Below the pieces are notes generated by a model that was given only the letters and a program-made list of their open reading frames with translations, was not told the DNA's origin and ran no database searches. The position numbers and the translations under genes are program-made. This document shows, one piece after another, positions 27,060-39,600 of a stretch of 64,000 nt of DNA (positions are counted from its first letter, which is position 1; every line of letters begins with the position of its first letter). The stretch comes from Pyrus communis (taxonomy: Eukaryota; Streptophyta; Magnoliopsida; Rosales; Rosaceae), in contig NC_084809.1 of the NCBI RefSeq assembly GCF_963583255.1, forward strand, positions 3,266,001 to 3,330,000, written 5' to 3'.

Positions 27060-27303
27060 AGGGTTGTGATTTTCACACACCCTTAACTACTTTTCCCACA
27101 CCCCTCCCTATTTTTTAATTCTTAATTGGTATCGTATTATTTAATCTTCCATATATACCCTTCCTACTTGTTGATGGTAATTAATGAAAGATTAAATAAG
27201 GAGGGGTATATATGAAAGATTAAATAGTAAGATACCAATTAAGTATTAAAAAATATAAAAAAAATATGAAAAAAGTAGTTGAGGGTGTGAAAATCACAAC
27301 CCT
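27060..27303. mobile_element. MITE with ~35-bp TIRs
   Basis: The left end GGGTTGTGATTTTCACACAC, continuing into CCTTAACTACTTTT, matches the reverse complement of the right end. A second internal inverted pair (TTGGTATC...AATCTTCCATATATACCC with its complement) makes nearly the whole unit self-complementary. CATAA occurs at both flanks and may be part of the target duplication. Confidence 0.7.
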
Positions 27304-27825
27304 TACATAAATGGTCAAAAAGATGAAAAGCCAACGGACACCACCCAAACCTTTGGAGAGTTGGAGGGAAACCCTACACATTTGTCACTGCTGTCAATGT
27401 GGATATGTAGGGCTGTAGGGGTAGGGCTTTCTAGAGAGAAATAGGGGAGAGAGAGAGAGAGGCGCGTGAGTTGTTAGCTGTTAGTTGAAGAGGGTGGGTG
27501 TTTCAAATGGCCTCTCTCTCTCCTCTCTCTCTCCCTCTCTCTCTCCTCACATTGTAAGTATCGGAAAACAAAACAAACACATTGTGATTAAGTGAAGAAA
27601 AATACACATAACATTGAACATCCAGTCCCTTCCTCCCCTCTCTCAGATTTCTCAGTCCCCAATACCCAAACAAAAACCCACCTCTTGGATCTCATCGCCC
27701 CCCCATACCCTACAAATTTCCCATTTCCCATTCCCTTGCCGCTTCAGATCCCACCTCCCCATTTCCCCATTCCCAATTCCCCATTCAGCCACCTCTGCTT
27801 TTGCTTTGCTTCACACTACACTCCA

Positions 27826-29618
27826 ATGGCTTCCTTCACTGTTCCCTGTCCCAAGGCTTGCTCCGCCCCCGTTACCCGCCTCGGCTCCTCGGCCCAGGCG
27901 TCGCAGCCGCAGCAGCACCTCCTCTCCTTCCACAACTGCCTCAATCGCTGCCCCATTCCCTCTCTGCAGATTTCTGGCCTTCAGGTTTGATTAATTCCGC
28001 TTACCCTTTACTTTTTTAAGCTTTGTTTGTTTAAATTTCATTGCCTTTTGTGTTTTCACGGTTGAATTTTGTATTTTGTCCAACTGGGTATATGTTTGTA
28101 TGCGTTGTATATCTTCATTTCCGAAGCTTCTTGAATATAAAAGTAATAAATTGAAGTTAACACGTGGGAAATGTTGTTGGTGTGCATTGAAATTCATTTT
28201 GAAGAATTGATGGTTGTATCACAGTTAGGATTTTGATTGAGCTGTGACCCGGTAATGGTTTGTCTTTGGATTAAACCAGCAAGCTTCTCCAACCGACAAA
28301 TGATTTGCTTTTGCTATGATCATACTCTATGTTTTCAGTAGCTGTGACTGTTCTATCGCAATCTGGATTTTACGTCAAAGGTTGCAGCTATTAATTGTTT
28401 TCTGATCATATGGTTAACTCGTGTAGAGCTCTGTCAGGAAGCAATCTTCTTCCTGGAAGGTGCAGGCACAGCTTAATGAGGTAAAACTGTTTGGAGTCAG
28501 TTTAGTAGGTGGGATTTGGAACGTCGTGTGTGAAATTATAATTGATTACTTTCTGAATCCAAAGGTTGCAGCTGAGAAATCTCCAAATTCTGTACCCATA
28601 AACAACAAGAAGTCTGAAGATGGATCATCGGAAGGGAAAGACGAGTCTTCCAGTCAAACCAATATTCCAGATGCAGCATCAATTTCCGCATTCATGGCTC
28701 AAGTATCAGACCTTATTAAGTAAGTTGCGCGAATTTTGTTTGTAATTGGTTTCCATATACCGTCAACTATGTTTTGGACGTCAATTATTTTCATTAATGT
28801 GATACCATTTTTGTGAGCAGGTTAGTGGATTCGAGAGACATTGTGGAGCTGGAAATGAAGCAACTAGATTTAGAGCTTGTGATTAGAAAAAAAGAAGCAT
28901 TGGCGCCACCACCACCAGCTCCAGCTTCCCAACAACCAGCACAATATTATTCCATGCCACCACCTCAACCAGCAGCACCAGCAGCAGCGGCTCCCGCTCC
29001 AGCATCCAGTCCACCAGCACCTGCACTACCCGCCCCTGCAAAGACAAGCACATCATCTCACCCTCCACTGAAATGCCCCATGGCTGGAACCTTTTACCGC
29101 TGTCCTGGACCTGGTGAACCACCTTTTGTTAAGGCAAGTGTCTTTACTTATACTTATCTATAAAAGCTTGAGTTCCAAGAGATATGGGAGATGACAAAAC
29201 AATTTTTTTTATTTTTTATTTTTTATTATTTTATCAGACACCTGCATTTGTCCTAATTGTTTACTCAAATAAATGTGCAGGTTGGAGATAAAGTTCAGAA
29301 AGGTCAAGTCATTTGCATCATTGAGGCCATGAAATTAATGAACGAAATTGAGGTTCGTTTTTACTTTGCTTTAATTGACGTTATGCGCTGATTATTGCTT
29401 TACTTTCATTGGAAAATGTTCTCAACTAATTGTTCCTTTCATCCTTCTACAGGCTGATCAATCTGGAACCGTTGCTGAGATACTGGTAGAAGACACGAAA
29501 CCAGTCAGTGTCGACACGGTAAGTAATCTTAAAACCTCTCGTAAGTACTCTCGATCAATCTGTTTATCTAAGAAATTTGTCTGCTTCTGTGCAGCCTCTT
29601 TTTGTCATAGTACCTTGA
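27826..29618 (+). CDS. BCCP: Biotin carboxyl carrier protein of plastid acetyl-CoA carboxylase
   Basis: Seven exons: 27826-27984, 28427-28480, 28565-28719, 28821-29133, 29281-29352, 29453-29518 and 29595-29618. Total 843 nt, 280 residues, the normal length. It has a Ser/Ala-rich N-terminal plastid transit peptide, an acidic middle, a long Pro/Ala linker (PAPASQQPAQYY onward), and the biotinyl domain with CPMAGTFYR and the biotinylation motif EAMKLMNEIE (Lys about 245). It ends PLFVIVP. BCCP carries carboxybiotin between the carboxylase and transferase subunits in the first step of fatty-acid synthesis. The intron at 29134-29280 starts with GC (AAG/GCAAGT) rather than GT. The frame requires this junction. 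The start is the first ATG in frame with the transit peptide. Confidence 0.96.
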
Positions 29619-30664
29619 GAGAGTTGAGCAAGGTTCGGAAGAATTTTTTTGAAGCTTTTTGGTGATAAAATTACGTTTCGGACATTTATCTTCTCTTGTA
29701 ACTTAAATAATGTTTGTTTCAGTTTCTGGAAAAATCGTCGAAATTCACAATTTTTAGAGTTTTAGGGACGGGCCATGGTGTGTTATCAGAGATGTCAGGC
29801 AATGTGCTTTCCTGAAACGTAATTTTATGCCTTCTTTCTTCAAGTCATTTTTAGAAATTATGCATGAAGCTTTCCTACGCACAAGTTCCCTTTTAATTAT
29901 TTTGCTAGATATAAAATTATTTTACATACATTCAGCTTCTTCTTTGTTTGCAACGTGCTTCGTTCTAAGGGAAATACTTCCCATGTGCTTCTTGGTAGCT
30001 GGTTTGGTATTGTTGTGCTTTGTTGCTGGGAAAATAAGCTCATTTTTGCTGCTTCACGTTTTCAGCTTTTTTTCACCTGAAATTGTGAAAATAAGTTGTT
30101 TTTAAGTGTTTACCAAACATCTTTTTGAACTTAACTTTTTTTGATACCCACTTTTTTATAAAAGCACCTCAATACCAAACCAGTACTAAGTGATTTTAAG
30201 GAAAATACTTCCCATGTGCTTCTCCATAGTCATCTATTTTTAGGTGATTTTGTGAGAAGCAGCTCATGCTTTCTGACCCTCCCAAATCACTTTCCATACG
30301 ATCCCATGTAAATGTGTTTTAGATTGATTTCTAAGTTATGTCTAAGAAATGCATGTCTTCGGGCTGTTTGCGACTGCTTCTGAATGAGCAAAAGCGATTT
30401 TTGAAATCAAACCTGCTTCTACATCGACAAAAAAGTTGACGATTTGATGAGACGGATGGATTTCATTCACAAAAGAATGCGGTCGATATACGCTCTCGTG
30501 GGCGAATTACAAAATACGGAAACAGTAAGAGAGTTCACGCAACTCTACTGGATTTCTCTACCGTTTCCAGAAATCTAGTTTTTCCGTTCTCGTCGTATCA
30601 CCCCTCTCTATTGCTATTCCTTTCTCCTACAACATTTACAAGTTAGCCTACCTGTAATGTACTA
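29619..30664. other. Intergenic between BCCP and SCC2 (convergent 3' ends)
   Basis: 3' UTRs from both sides plus a MITE (29999-30183). A 19-24 bp motif (ATACTTCCCATGTGCTTCT) occurs on each side of the MITE, near 29976 and 30206, so the MITE probably sits in an older repeat. No gene is seen. Confidence 0.5.
29999..30183. mobile_element. MITE with CTGGTTTGGTAT ends
   Basis: It starts CTGGTTTGGTATTG and ends with the complement, AATACCAAACCAG. It shares its interior (GCTGCTTCACGTTTTCAGC, then TACCAAACATCTTTTTGA) with the element at 47.25-47.46 kb. The ends also match the element starting at 63796. hAT-like is my guess from the general form. Confidence 0.7.
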
Positions 30665-33600
30665 CTATAACCGCTGTCGACTTCTAATACCGTAGCCACC
30701 TCTCCTTCCAATATTACTCGGCCTCCGAGCCCCGCCTGAATAATCCTCATCGTCATCATTGCCCTCGTCATCTCCCCCCACAGATTTCCGCCCTTTTCTG
30801 GGGGCCGGCCGTTTTCTCTTGATGTTTGCAGTGTAAGTTGAGAAATCAATCGTATCCTCCCTCAACGCATTCTTGAATTCCTGTACAACATCGATATCAG
30901 TAAGAATTTATGCACGGACATGATTGCTAACATCCACACACACACAGAGTCTCACAGCTCACCGTACCTGATATCTTTGAACCAATTCTTGATAAGTTGT
31001 TGGCAAATTGGTGCGGGTATCACTGAGGTCGAAAGGAATGTTCTGCCTGGAGAGTACATCTCCCGGTTTAAGGGGTTCGCCCGGAGAAAAAGCCTGGTTC
31101 AATGAGGAATTACAAATGATCACAAAAAATTAACAAGGGGCAGTTAGATCCAGGCACCTCGCACCTATAATTATCTAGTGATTGCTTACCTGGCACCTTG
31201 CATCGTTCAGGCTGTACACAATTTTTAGGTGTCTCTTTAATTTCAAAAGAAGCTGCACCGCAATAGCTGCCTGGCAGTCTGCCTACAGTAGCACGTAAAA
31301 CAAGAGTATAATCAATGAAAATTAACCGAGCAGCAAAACCCTAATTCTCAGGCTTGTGAAAAATCAATTTAGTACAGGACTACAGGATACCTGGAATTTC
31401 TGTACGTCATCTATTGAGAAGCCACCGGAACTGTTGGAGCCCGTAACGTGCATGTTTGCCTCAAACGGGGTAGCTTGATTTGAGACAGACTGATCTGCTG
31501 GCTCTTGTTGTATTATACCATTCCACTCCGTTGACATATAATTTGCAACTGGTTGAAACACCGGTTCTTGTTGAACCGTCCCATTCAAATCCAATGACGC
31601 CATTCCTCTCGTAAAAGGTTGAGCAGCTGAACCATCTTCAATTATGCCGTTCCCATGAGGTGCACTTCTTTGTAACAAATGCAAAGTCAGAGCTTTCAGT
31701 TTTGCTTCGAGCGCCCCAGCCCTCACTTGTACTACTCTATTTATAGAATAGACCAAGTAAAGTGGCTCATCAGGTGTTGTGAAGGGTAGCAAGGCGAGTA
31801 TCTCTGTGCAGTACCTGTAAAAAGAAATCAGCATCCAAGTCAGCACCCTCATCCAGAATACATTAAGTCCAAGACTGACACCAATGATTTAAACTCACAT
31901 TAGGAAAGGGACTACTGAAGGTGTCCAGCTAGTATTATCAAACTTGCGAACAATTGAAGACATAAATTTGTTTCTTGAAGTCCGGTTAGCACGAATAAGC
32001 TTGTAGATTCGAGAAACCCCTAGTCTTGCTTGTGCGAGAGAAACATTATCAGATTTTCCCTTCGCATTTCCAGAAGCCTTTGCTTGAATTTTTTTGTTCT
32101 CGTGTTCAGAACTAGTACTTATGGACTGTATGAAACTAAAAGACATTTGAAGGCCATCTCCCAGGCGGCTTTCGAAAAATGCTGGGTACCTAAAATGATA
32201 CTTCGATTAAAAAACCTAAGCAACAATAGAAGATATGGCAAGTCAAAAAGCACATAGAGGAGAATACTTTTCATTCATTTGCATCAGCAAATGATGAGCT
32301 AACTTTGAATTGGCCTCCAGTGGATCTGTTTCGAGTGCAATAAGGTATGGAACACATGTAATAGGATGTACGAGCCCTTGGCGCAGCACAACTTCAACAA
32401 TCTGCAGTTATATTAGGAAAAAGTAAAATAAATTGACATAAAATTGTCTTTCAAATTTTCAAATACATCACATTCTTTCGACCAGATAATTTTCTCAGAA
32501 GTTGGTTGTCAACAAGATTCTGATTCTCCATATTCATGACAATCTTAGAAAAAGAAAATAACGTGCACAAAGAGCCAGGAACAGAACATAGATGCCCTAT
32601 CTCACCTTAACTGCAGATTGGCGAACTTGTTCATTAAGGTCTAAACATCTCACCAACATATTATCCCAATACAACTGAACTATACCACCACAGATATTAG
32701 TATCTCCGGCACCCGCAGCAACAGATACAGCATTGCCGCCTTCCACATTACAATGAATCACATTATCACTAGCTGCATCTGTTCCCATTTTACTTTCAGC
32801 ATCAAGAAGATAGTCGTACATGTTTTGCAATGCTTGCATCTGGTCAAAAAAATGATTAAGCATACAGACTGCCACTGTAGTAGAAATAAGGGACACTGTT
32901 ATCTTACCCTAAGACGAACGTCAGAGCTAGAAGAGAATGTTGCCTCTACTATCTTCCCAATATCTTTTTCCAACATATATTCGGGCCTAGCTATTAGAAC
33001 AAAGCCCAATGCCTACAAACGTTACAACACAACATCACTACATTTCATTATAAAACCAGGCCTTTCACATTTCAAGATCAAGCTAGGCTTTAGGAAAAAG
33101 TAAATTATAAAGTTCATACCTGTAATGACCGAACCTTTATTACAAAATCATCCACTAGAAGATATTTTTTAAACAAGCTGAGACTGCTAACAACATCAAT
33201 TGTTCTGTTGGAGTTACTGGGCAAAGAGTTGCCATAACGGATAAGCAATCCGAGACAGAAAAGAGACCGCCCCACTTGCTGAAATTAGCAAAGGTTGCAA
33301 ATTGTCAAAACTTGAAGCCCAATTACATAAATTTATGTATGTACATGTGGTATGTTTGTGTACAAACTATCAACCATGACCAACTCTCTGTTTGAGCTTA
33401 GAGCTAAAAGCCAAGATACAAACACAAAACTCCATCAGTAATTTCTTGTTACATAAAACCTAACAAGACGCTGCATCAAGAAAGCAATAAAACTATAAGC
33501 TTACTCTGCAACCCAATATTACAAAAGTCCTACATGTAACTGCCTGCATGAGTAATCAATACTGCAGCTAGGCAATATTGAAAGAGAGGCTTAACTTTAA

Positions 33601-36600
33601 CCATAGTCTCAGTTTTGCTCTTAACTCAGGTCTGAACAGAAATATTACGGTATTAATTTTTTTTTATAAAGTAAAAAATTTATTAAGAACAGAAGAATAT
33701 GTTAATTATTCAATCAGTAAATCCTAATTTGTAGCATATATGACATGAAAAGTTTGCATAAGGTTTCCACTCATAGTTTTACTTGATTGACGGCCATACT
33801 TGAGCAGTATCTACAAGTTCACCATTGTGGTTCGTTCTAAATTTCTGTCAAGTAACTATATAAATGCATGGCCATGCGCAAAACTGTAATATCTCATATC
33901 AAACTCTTTTAGAAGTATAAATTCACATATCATTTTGCCTATGAGGTGCTTGAAGGATTAGGCATACAAGCATAACTCTCAGGCAAACTTCAAAGTGGGC
34001 CACCAATTTGTTGGTAATAAGAGATGTAATATAAAATACAAGGTTTCGTTGCCATCCTCTTTGCCATCCCTTAATAGATCAAGGAGGATTTTCAAACTTC
34101 AGGGGTAACTGGAAGAAACATTGATCCAAGCACAAACATCGAAAATACACTTTAAGTAATTAAAGACATAATCCATTTGCACATATTTTAATCCACCAAC
34201 CTGCTTGTTATCTACTGCCTGAGCGTCCAAACGTTTGAAGAACACCTGGATAAGGTTCTCCACTATAGCAGCACCTTTTCCTGCCACTTTACTCACAGCA
34301 CAGAGGCACCTGTAATGAGGACAAAGATATAAAACCTAGAAGGCATCTAAATCATAATAAGAAATGCAACTGTAATATATTAATAAAAGACAATTGTCTG
34401 AAAGTGAAAGCCTGAACTTGAACTTACTTTATGCAAGCATGCACAACAGTCAAGAAGGAATGCCGAACAATCATGTTCTTTAAGTCTTGTTCAAGTTCTC
34501 CCACAACAGTTTGTGGTAACTTTCTCACCAAAGGCAGAACAGCATCAATTATAAAGATTATACTCTCCACTAACTGTGCAACCACTCGATTATCAGCCTG
34601 AACACAGAGCAAACAATCAAAATGCAGGCATGAGTTTTGCTTTACTAGTATCTTTCTGCATTTTCGATCAAAGGGGAAAAAAGAGAGAAATGAATTGTAA
34701 CAAAGATCGTGAGCAATCAAATTCCCAATACAGAGCATGAACAAGCCCTTGCAGAAAAAAATCCTAAGATCTCTTATTGGTAAGGTCTAGATTCATATTA
34801 TTTAGAGAGAAACAAGAATGGATCCTAGAAGGCTGCTCTTCAGAACAAGTATAACTATTGATAAAATGCAAAAGTGACACGTGGAATAAAATAACTTTCA
34901 AATCCAAAACATAATTCTGAGAGTGCTCTAAAGGTACATTTGAACAAATATAACAAAATGTAGTTTACCTGACTCTTTAGATAAGGCTGAAGAGTGACCA
35001 CAAACTGTGAAGGGTCAGAAGCCGGTGCACAAAGTGTTGGATCCACAACACAGAATGCATGCAAAGCTAGTACATATGGAAGTGCCTGCCTATCTACCTC
35101 CTGGATATTCATTTCCTCTACCTGCAAAGTAAGGGTTTCTAAACATTCAGATTCAAATAATCAACCAAATCGTTTTAGCATGTCAAAATTATTGGGGAAA
35201 AGTACCTGCAATATCTTTTCTAGTAAGCACTTGCACATTAACTCACAGCGGTTGCGTACAGATGCAAGTAAGACAGGGTTGATCCCAACAGCTTTAGCCG
35301 ATTGTGGAAAAAAATCAAGGGCTAAGTTGCGTTTAATGACTGTCACAAGAGGTTGATGACTTGGCATCCTCCTCAACATCTCAACGATCTGTTCAGTTTT
35401 TTTAGCCACCTCCAATGTAACAGAGCTACCATCTCCAAAGAAATGAGTTTGTGAACCAGCAGGTTCCTCAAACCAGAACTCATAAAATGTCTTGCAAACA
35501 ATATCCTGTGGAAGAGGAAAAGAATAAAGACTGGACCTAGTCAAGAACAAAGAACTTTGTATACTTGTGTTTTACGTGTCAATGAACTTAATCCAGCACA
35601 ATCATTGCTTCAGAATTACCTGTATACTTGATTCATCATCACTAATACGGGAGATGATAGCAATGCAGGCACTTGTGAATTCGGAGAAGTTTGCATTTGA
35701 AATGCACATATCTCGTATGATTTTGATGGATCGCTTTCGAACACTAACTCCTGTATCTTTAATTCTCTCAGCAACCTTTTCAAAATACTGAGAGAAAATG
35801 GAAAAGATAAGCAACATGTGTTAATAGCGCATGAACAAAGGAGTTGGTAGGATGAGAATTCAATTGTGCACACCTGCAAACCAACATCAGGATGAGAAGC
35901 AATATGCCTTCCTACAAGTTCCAGTGCTGCTTCTCTTGCAGAAATTGCAGAATCACAAAATCTTCCTTCAACAGCTGATTGAACTCGTTTATCTCCTAAT
36001 ACCTGCGGATCAGCTTCTACAATTATACTGACCTGCTCATCATATTAAGAGATTAAGACATTAAATTCTGTCAATAGTCATAAAACTAAATTTCCATTAC
36101 GAGGATTAAAAGTTCAAGAATATAACTTTTCACTTACCGCTCGTAAAGCCTTGGCCCTGATTACAGGAGAATTCTCCATTAAGCTTGCCTGAAATCCACT
36201 AACATGTCAAAATAGAGATTTATTACATGAAAAATCAGGGAGTGAATAGAAAAGATTCCTAACCAGAAGCAAATGAAGAATCTTATCAAACCCTCTGGAG
36301 AAAGAGTTTTTTTGCCCCAATGCTAAAGTAATTTTCTTGACTGAATCCCTTGTCAATAATGAAAAAACAGTCCCAGAATCCCGAACTATTTCTTTTGATT
36401 TCAGTCGAGCAAGATAGTACATGAGCTTCTGCTGTGATTTTGAATCATCCTTGTACCACAACAAGAGATAAAACCTGTCCAAACAACAATAACTTCACTA
36501 ATGGAAACAATGGAACCACAGAGTCAAGAAGGATTGAAGTTAAACGAGTACGTACCAGCGAACAAAGAGATGCCCATCATCAGCTGATGTGGTATCTTGA

Positions 36601-39600
36601 AGGTAATTCAAAAGCATCTGTTGGACAACCTCAGGTTTTGTAATTGAAAAAGCAACTTCAATGTTTCTTCCTGAACGACTTCGATCCTTGGTTCCTTCAT
36701 CTTTGCATTGTGACTTACAATAGGATTGTAAAACAAGAAGTTGCTTCCTGCAGAGGCATATCTGACAGTGCCAACTTCGATTTGGAACTTCATATTCTCT
36801 CACTCCCATGCAATCAGCATGAAACATTCTCTGACAACCTTGACATACAAAGACATTTTTTTCAACCCTACCATCTAAACAAACTGAGCATGCATCTCTT
36901 GGATATGTCTGATCAAGCCCATCGTCACTAACCAACTCCTGAAGTATCCAGATTTTGTCACTACTGCAAAGTACAGAATCACGCTTCAACCTTGCAGCAA
37001 TTGTGCCGAGAAGGTCAATAGCCATGGTACGTGCAGCTATGTCTTTAGATTTCAGCCCAGCATTCTGGAGTAACAAGACACAAAGAACCTGCAACTAAAT
37101 CTACTTCAGAATGGCAACCTACTAATACAACTAACGAAATTACAGTCCACACAAGTCACATATATTACCTCCAGAATAGGAGCTGAAGCGGGATATTCCG
37201 GTAAATTCAATGTTGTCAAGAGATCAGTAACAAGATTCTCCATCATTACTTTCAACTCTGAAGCTTCCTGAGCCTTCGCACTAGCAAAGCGCTGAAGTAC
37301 ACGAGTCCAAAAGTGACAACATGCCTCTGTTGCTGCCTCATGACCTTTAGTTGGATAATCGGCATTGACAGAAAGTTCTAAGATGGAATTACCACTTGAT
37401 TCCTGTCTTAATGATTGAGGAAGGTTTGCACTATAGTGAACCAACTGAATCAGCAAAGCAGTGATCATCTGAATCTGCCGTTGCTCTTCGTCAGGTAGGT
37501 GATAGGCTCTCAAAGCTCGCTTCGAGACTGGCAACTTCCAAAGCAACTGAATTAATTCATCTATCACATACGTGCGATGCTGAGTGTATGAATAGAATAT
37601 CTGTACAACCAACAATGAAGATGTACAAGTTTCAGAGTAGATAACATCAAAATGCATATGTGTTTGAAGATATGTAAAGGTATGAGTAAACAATAGCTGC
37701 CAAGAGGAGATGAATAGTGCAGATCTGTACCGCACTGATTAAACCCATTGCCTTCAGTTGCAAGAGCTGGATATTATCCACCATAAATGTTGTAAAGCTT
37801 GTTTTCACTAGTTGTAAGATACAACCATCTGACAACCTTTCTATTAACAACAAATCCTTGAGTAAACCAAGAATGGTGCACATTTTCTGAAGAATATTAT
37901 TCACAGCAGCAGAGACCCTACCAAGGCAAAGATGTAAGGGAAAGACAGCACCTAAGTTTTTTTTATATAAGGATCTAGTAAAAAAATCTAAAACCAAGAG
38001 AAGAATATAGATAAGGATACCTGTTAAATGAGGATTTCTGCACTTTAACAGTCTTGATACTGCGTCTCTTCTTGCTTGCTGAACCAAATTCAGCATCAGG
38101 CTCTGCATCTTCCTCAACTGTCAATATATTGGAAAACATTGTTATTCAAATCACACAAGTTGGAACAAACTACTCCTGGAAAGGTGAAATGACCAACCAA
38201 GCAAGACAATATACAGCCCACCATTTAGGTAACAACCGAAAGAAAATGATGGAGATGGTTTTGCATGCAGATTAAATAAATGTATGAAGCATTAGGGAAC
38301 ATATGAATGTGGTGGGTTAAGGAAATCCCAACTGCCCAAGAAAAACTAACCTTCGAGCGACCCATTTTGACTTGGCCTATGCAAAGCACGATATGATGGA
38401 TCATAAGCGCACATAACATCCATTATCTGATGCCTGGAAAACTCCAGAATTCTTTCAATGATCTGATATGATGGAACAAAAATAAAAATTACTAGCATTT
38501 TCTACGATAGAAAAACAAAAACAAAATACAAGGTACATTACAAGTATACAATACAAGGGACCTCCACTAAATGTAAACTGAGGAGTTAACATCTGAGCAT
38601 GTACCTCTTCTTTATATAGTTGTTTTGGCATCTGGTTATGAGCCATTACTGCTAATGCTGCGTGAATGGACTCCAGTGCACATTGTATTGATGAAACCAC
38701 ATCTGAGTTTGACTGACATTACAAAAGATAAGTAAGATATGAACATGATCACAATACTATTACAATAAAACTCCACATATATAATTCAGTGCATAAATAT
38801 GAACCGGAATGAATAATTGATATATTAAACTAGCATTGTATTCACTGCCAAAAATGAAAAACTATTTTTCTATCTTTCTTCCTTCCTCTCTTTCCTGATT
38901 ATTCCCATTACTATTCCTAACCATTTATCATTCCCCCAAACTTCTATCATTGCTCTCTGCAGTTGCTAATGCCATCCAATCAAATTTATACATAACAAAC
39001 AGTCTCCTCCAAAGGCTCCAGATGCTTGATGCATTATCTTTTTGATAAGAAGATACTCAATGCCTTATTTTGCTAATAAAACATTTATTTTATTTCAAAC
39101 CTCACCCCACCCCCCTCCGGCGCGGCCGCCAAAACTAAAAAAATTTCATCCCAAACATGGTCATAACTAGGCAAACATAGGGTCAGGATAAAAGTGATTC
39201 AGATAGCAAAGACGATTATAAGAAGAAATTCAAAACTTTCAATCTATTGCAAGGTGCTGCAGTAACACCATTCTTTACTAGCTTGAAGATTAAAAACAAG
39301 ATAAGAAAAAGAGTATGGAAAAATTAAACACTGCACAAAAGCAAGAAGCTAACAACAAAGCCTGAAGAAATGTAATTTAAGAAGCAAACTTGAAATTACC
39401 ACAACAGACCTGCTAAATGCAAAAAAGAAAGCAGAACAGAAAACAAGCTCACCTGCTCATATTCAATTATAGTCAAGCCTTCAGCTCGATGTATCTGATG
39501 ATCTAAAATCCTTAACAATCTAACAAAAGTATCTACAGGAACCAAATGTAGAAGCTTCTTTGCTCGAAGAGACATTATTTCATTTGCAAGCACTCTAAGA

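Larger units (their letters stand above)
25529..27825. other. Intergenic between MPP beta and BCCP
   Basis: It begins with the 3' UTR of the peptidase gene. Two MITEs (26871-27004 and about 27060-27303) are listed separately. The DNA just before BCCP (27440-27545) is dominated by GA and then CT runs, followed by a C-rich leader, which I take as its promoter and 5' UTR. Overlapping open frames at 27592-28019 are by-products of this C-rich leader and BCCP exon 1. Confidence 0.5.

Noticed and set aside
27592..28019. Three overlapping plus-strand frames before BCCP
   Set aside because: C-rich leader. The only supported frame is the one from 27826, which continues into the downstream BCCP exons.
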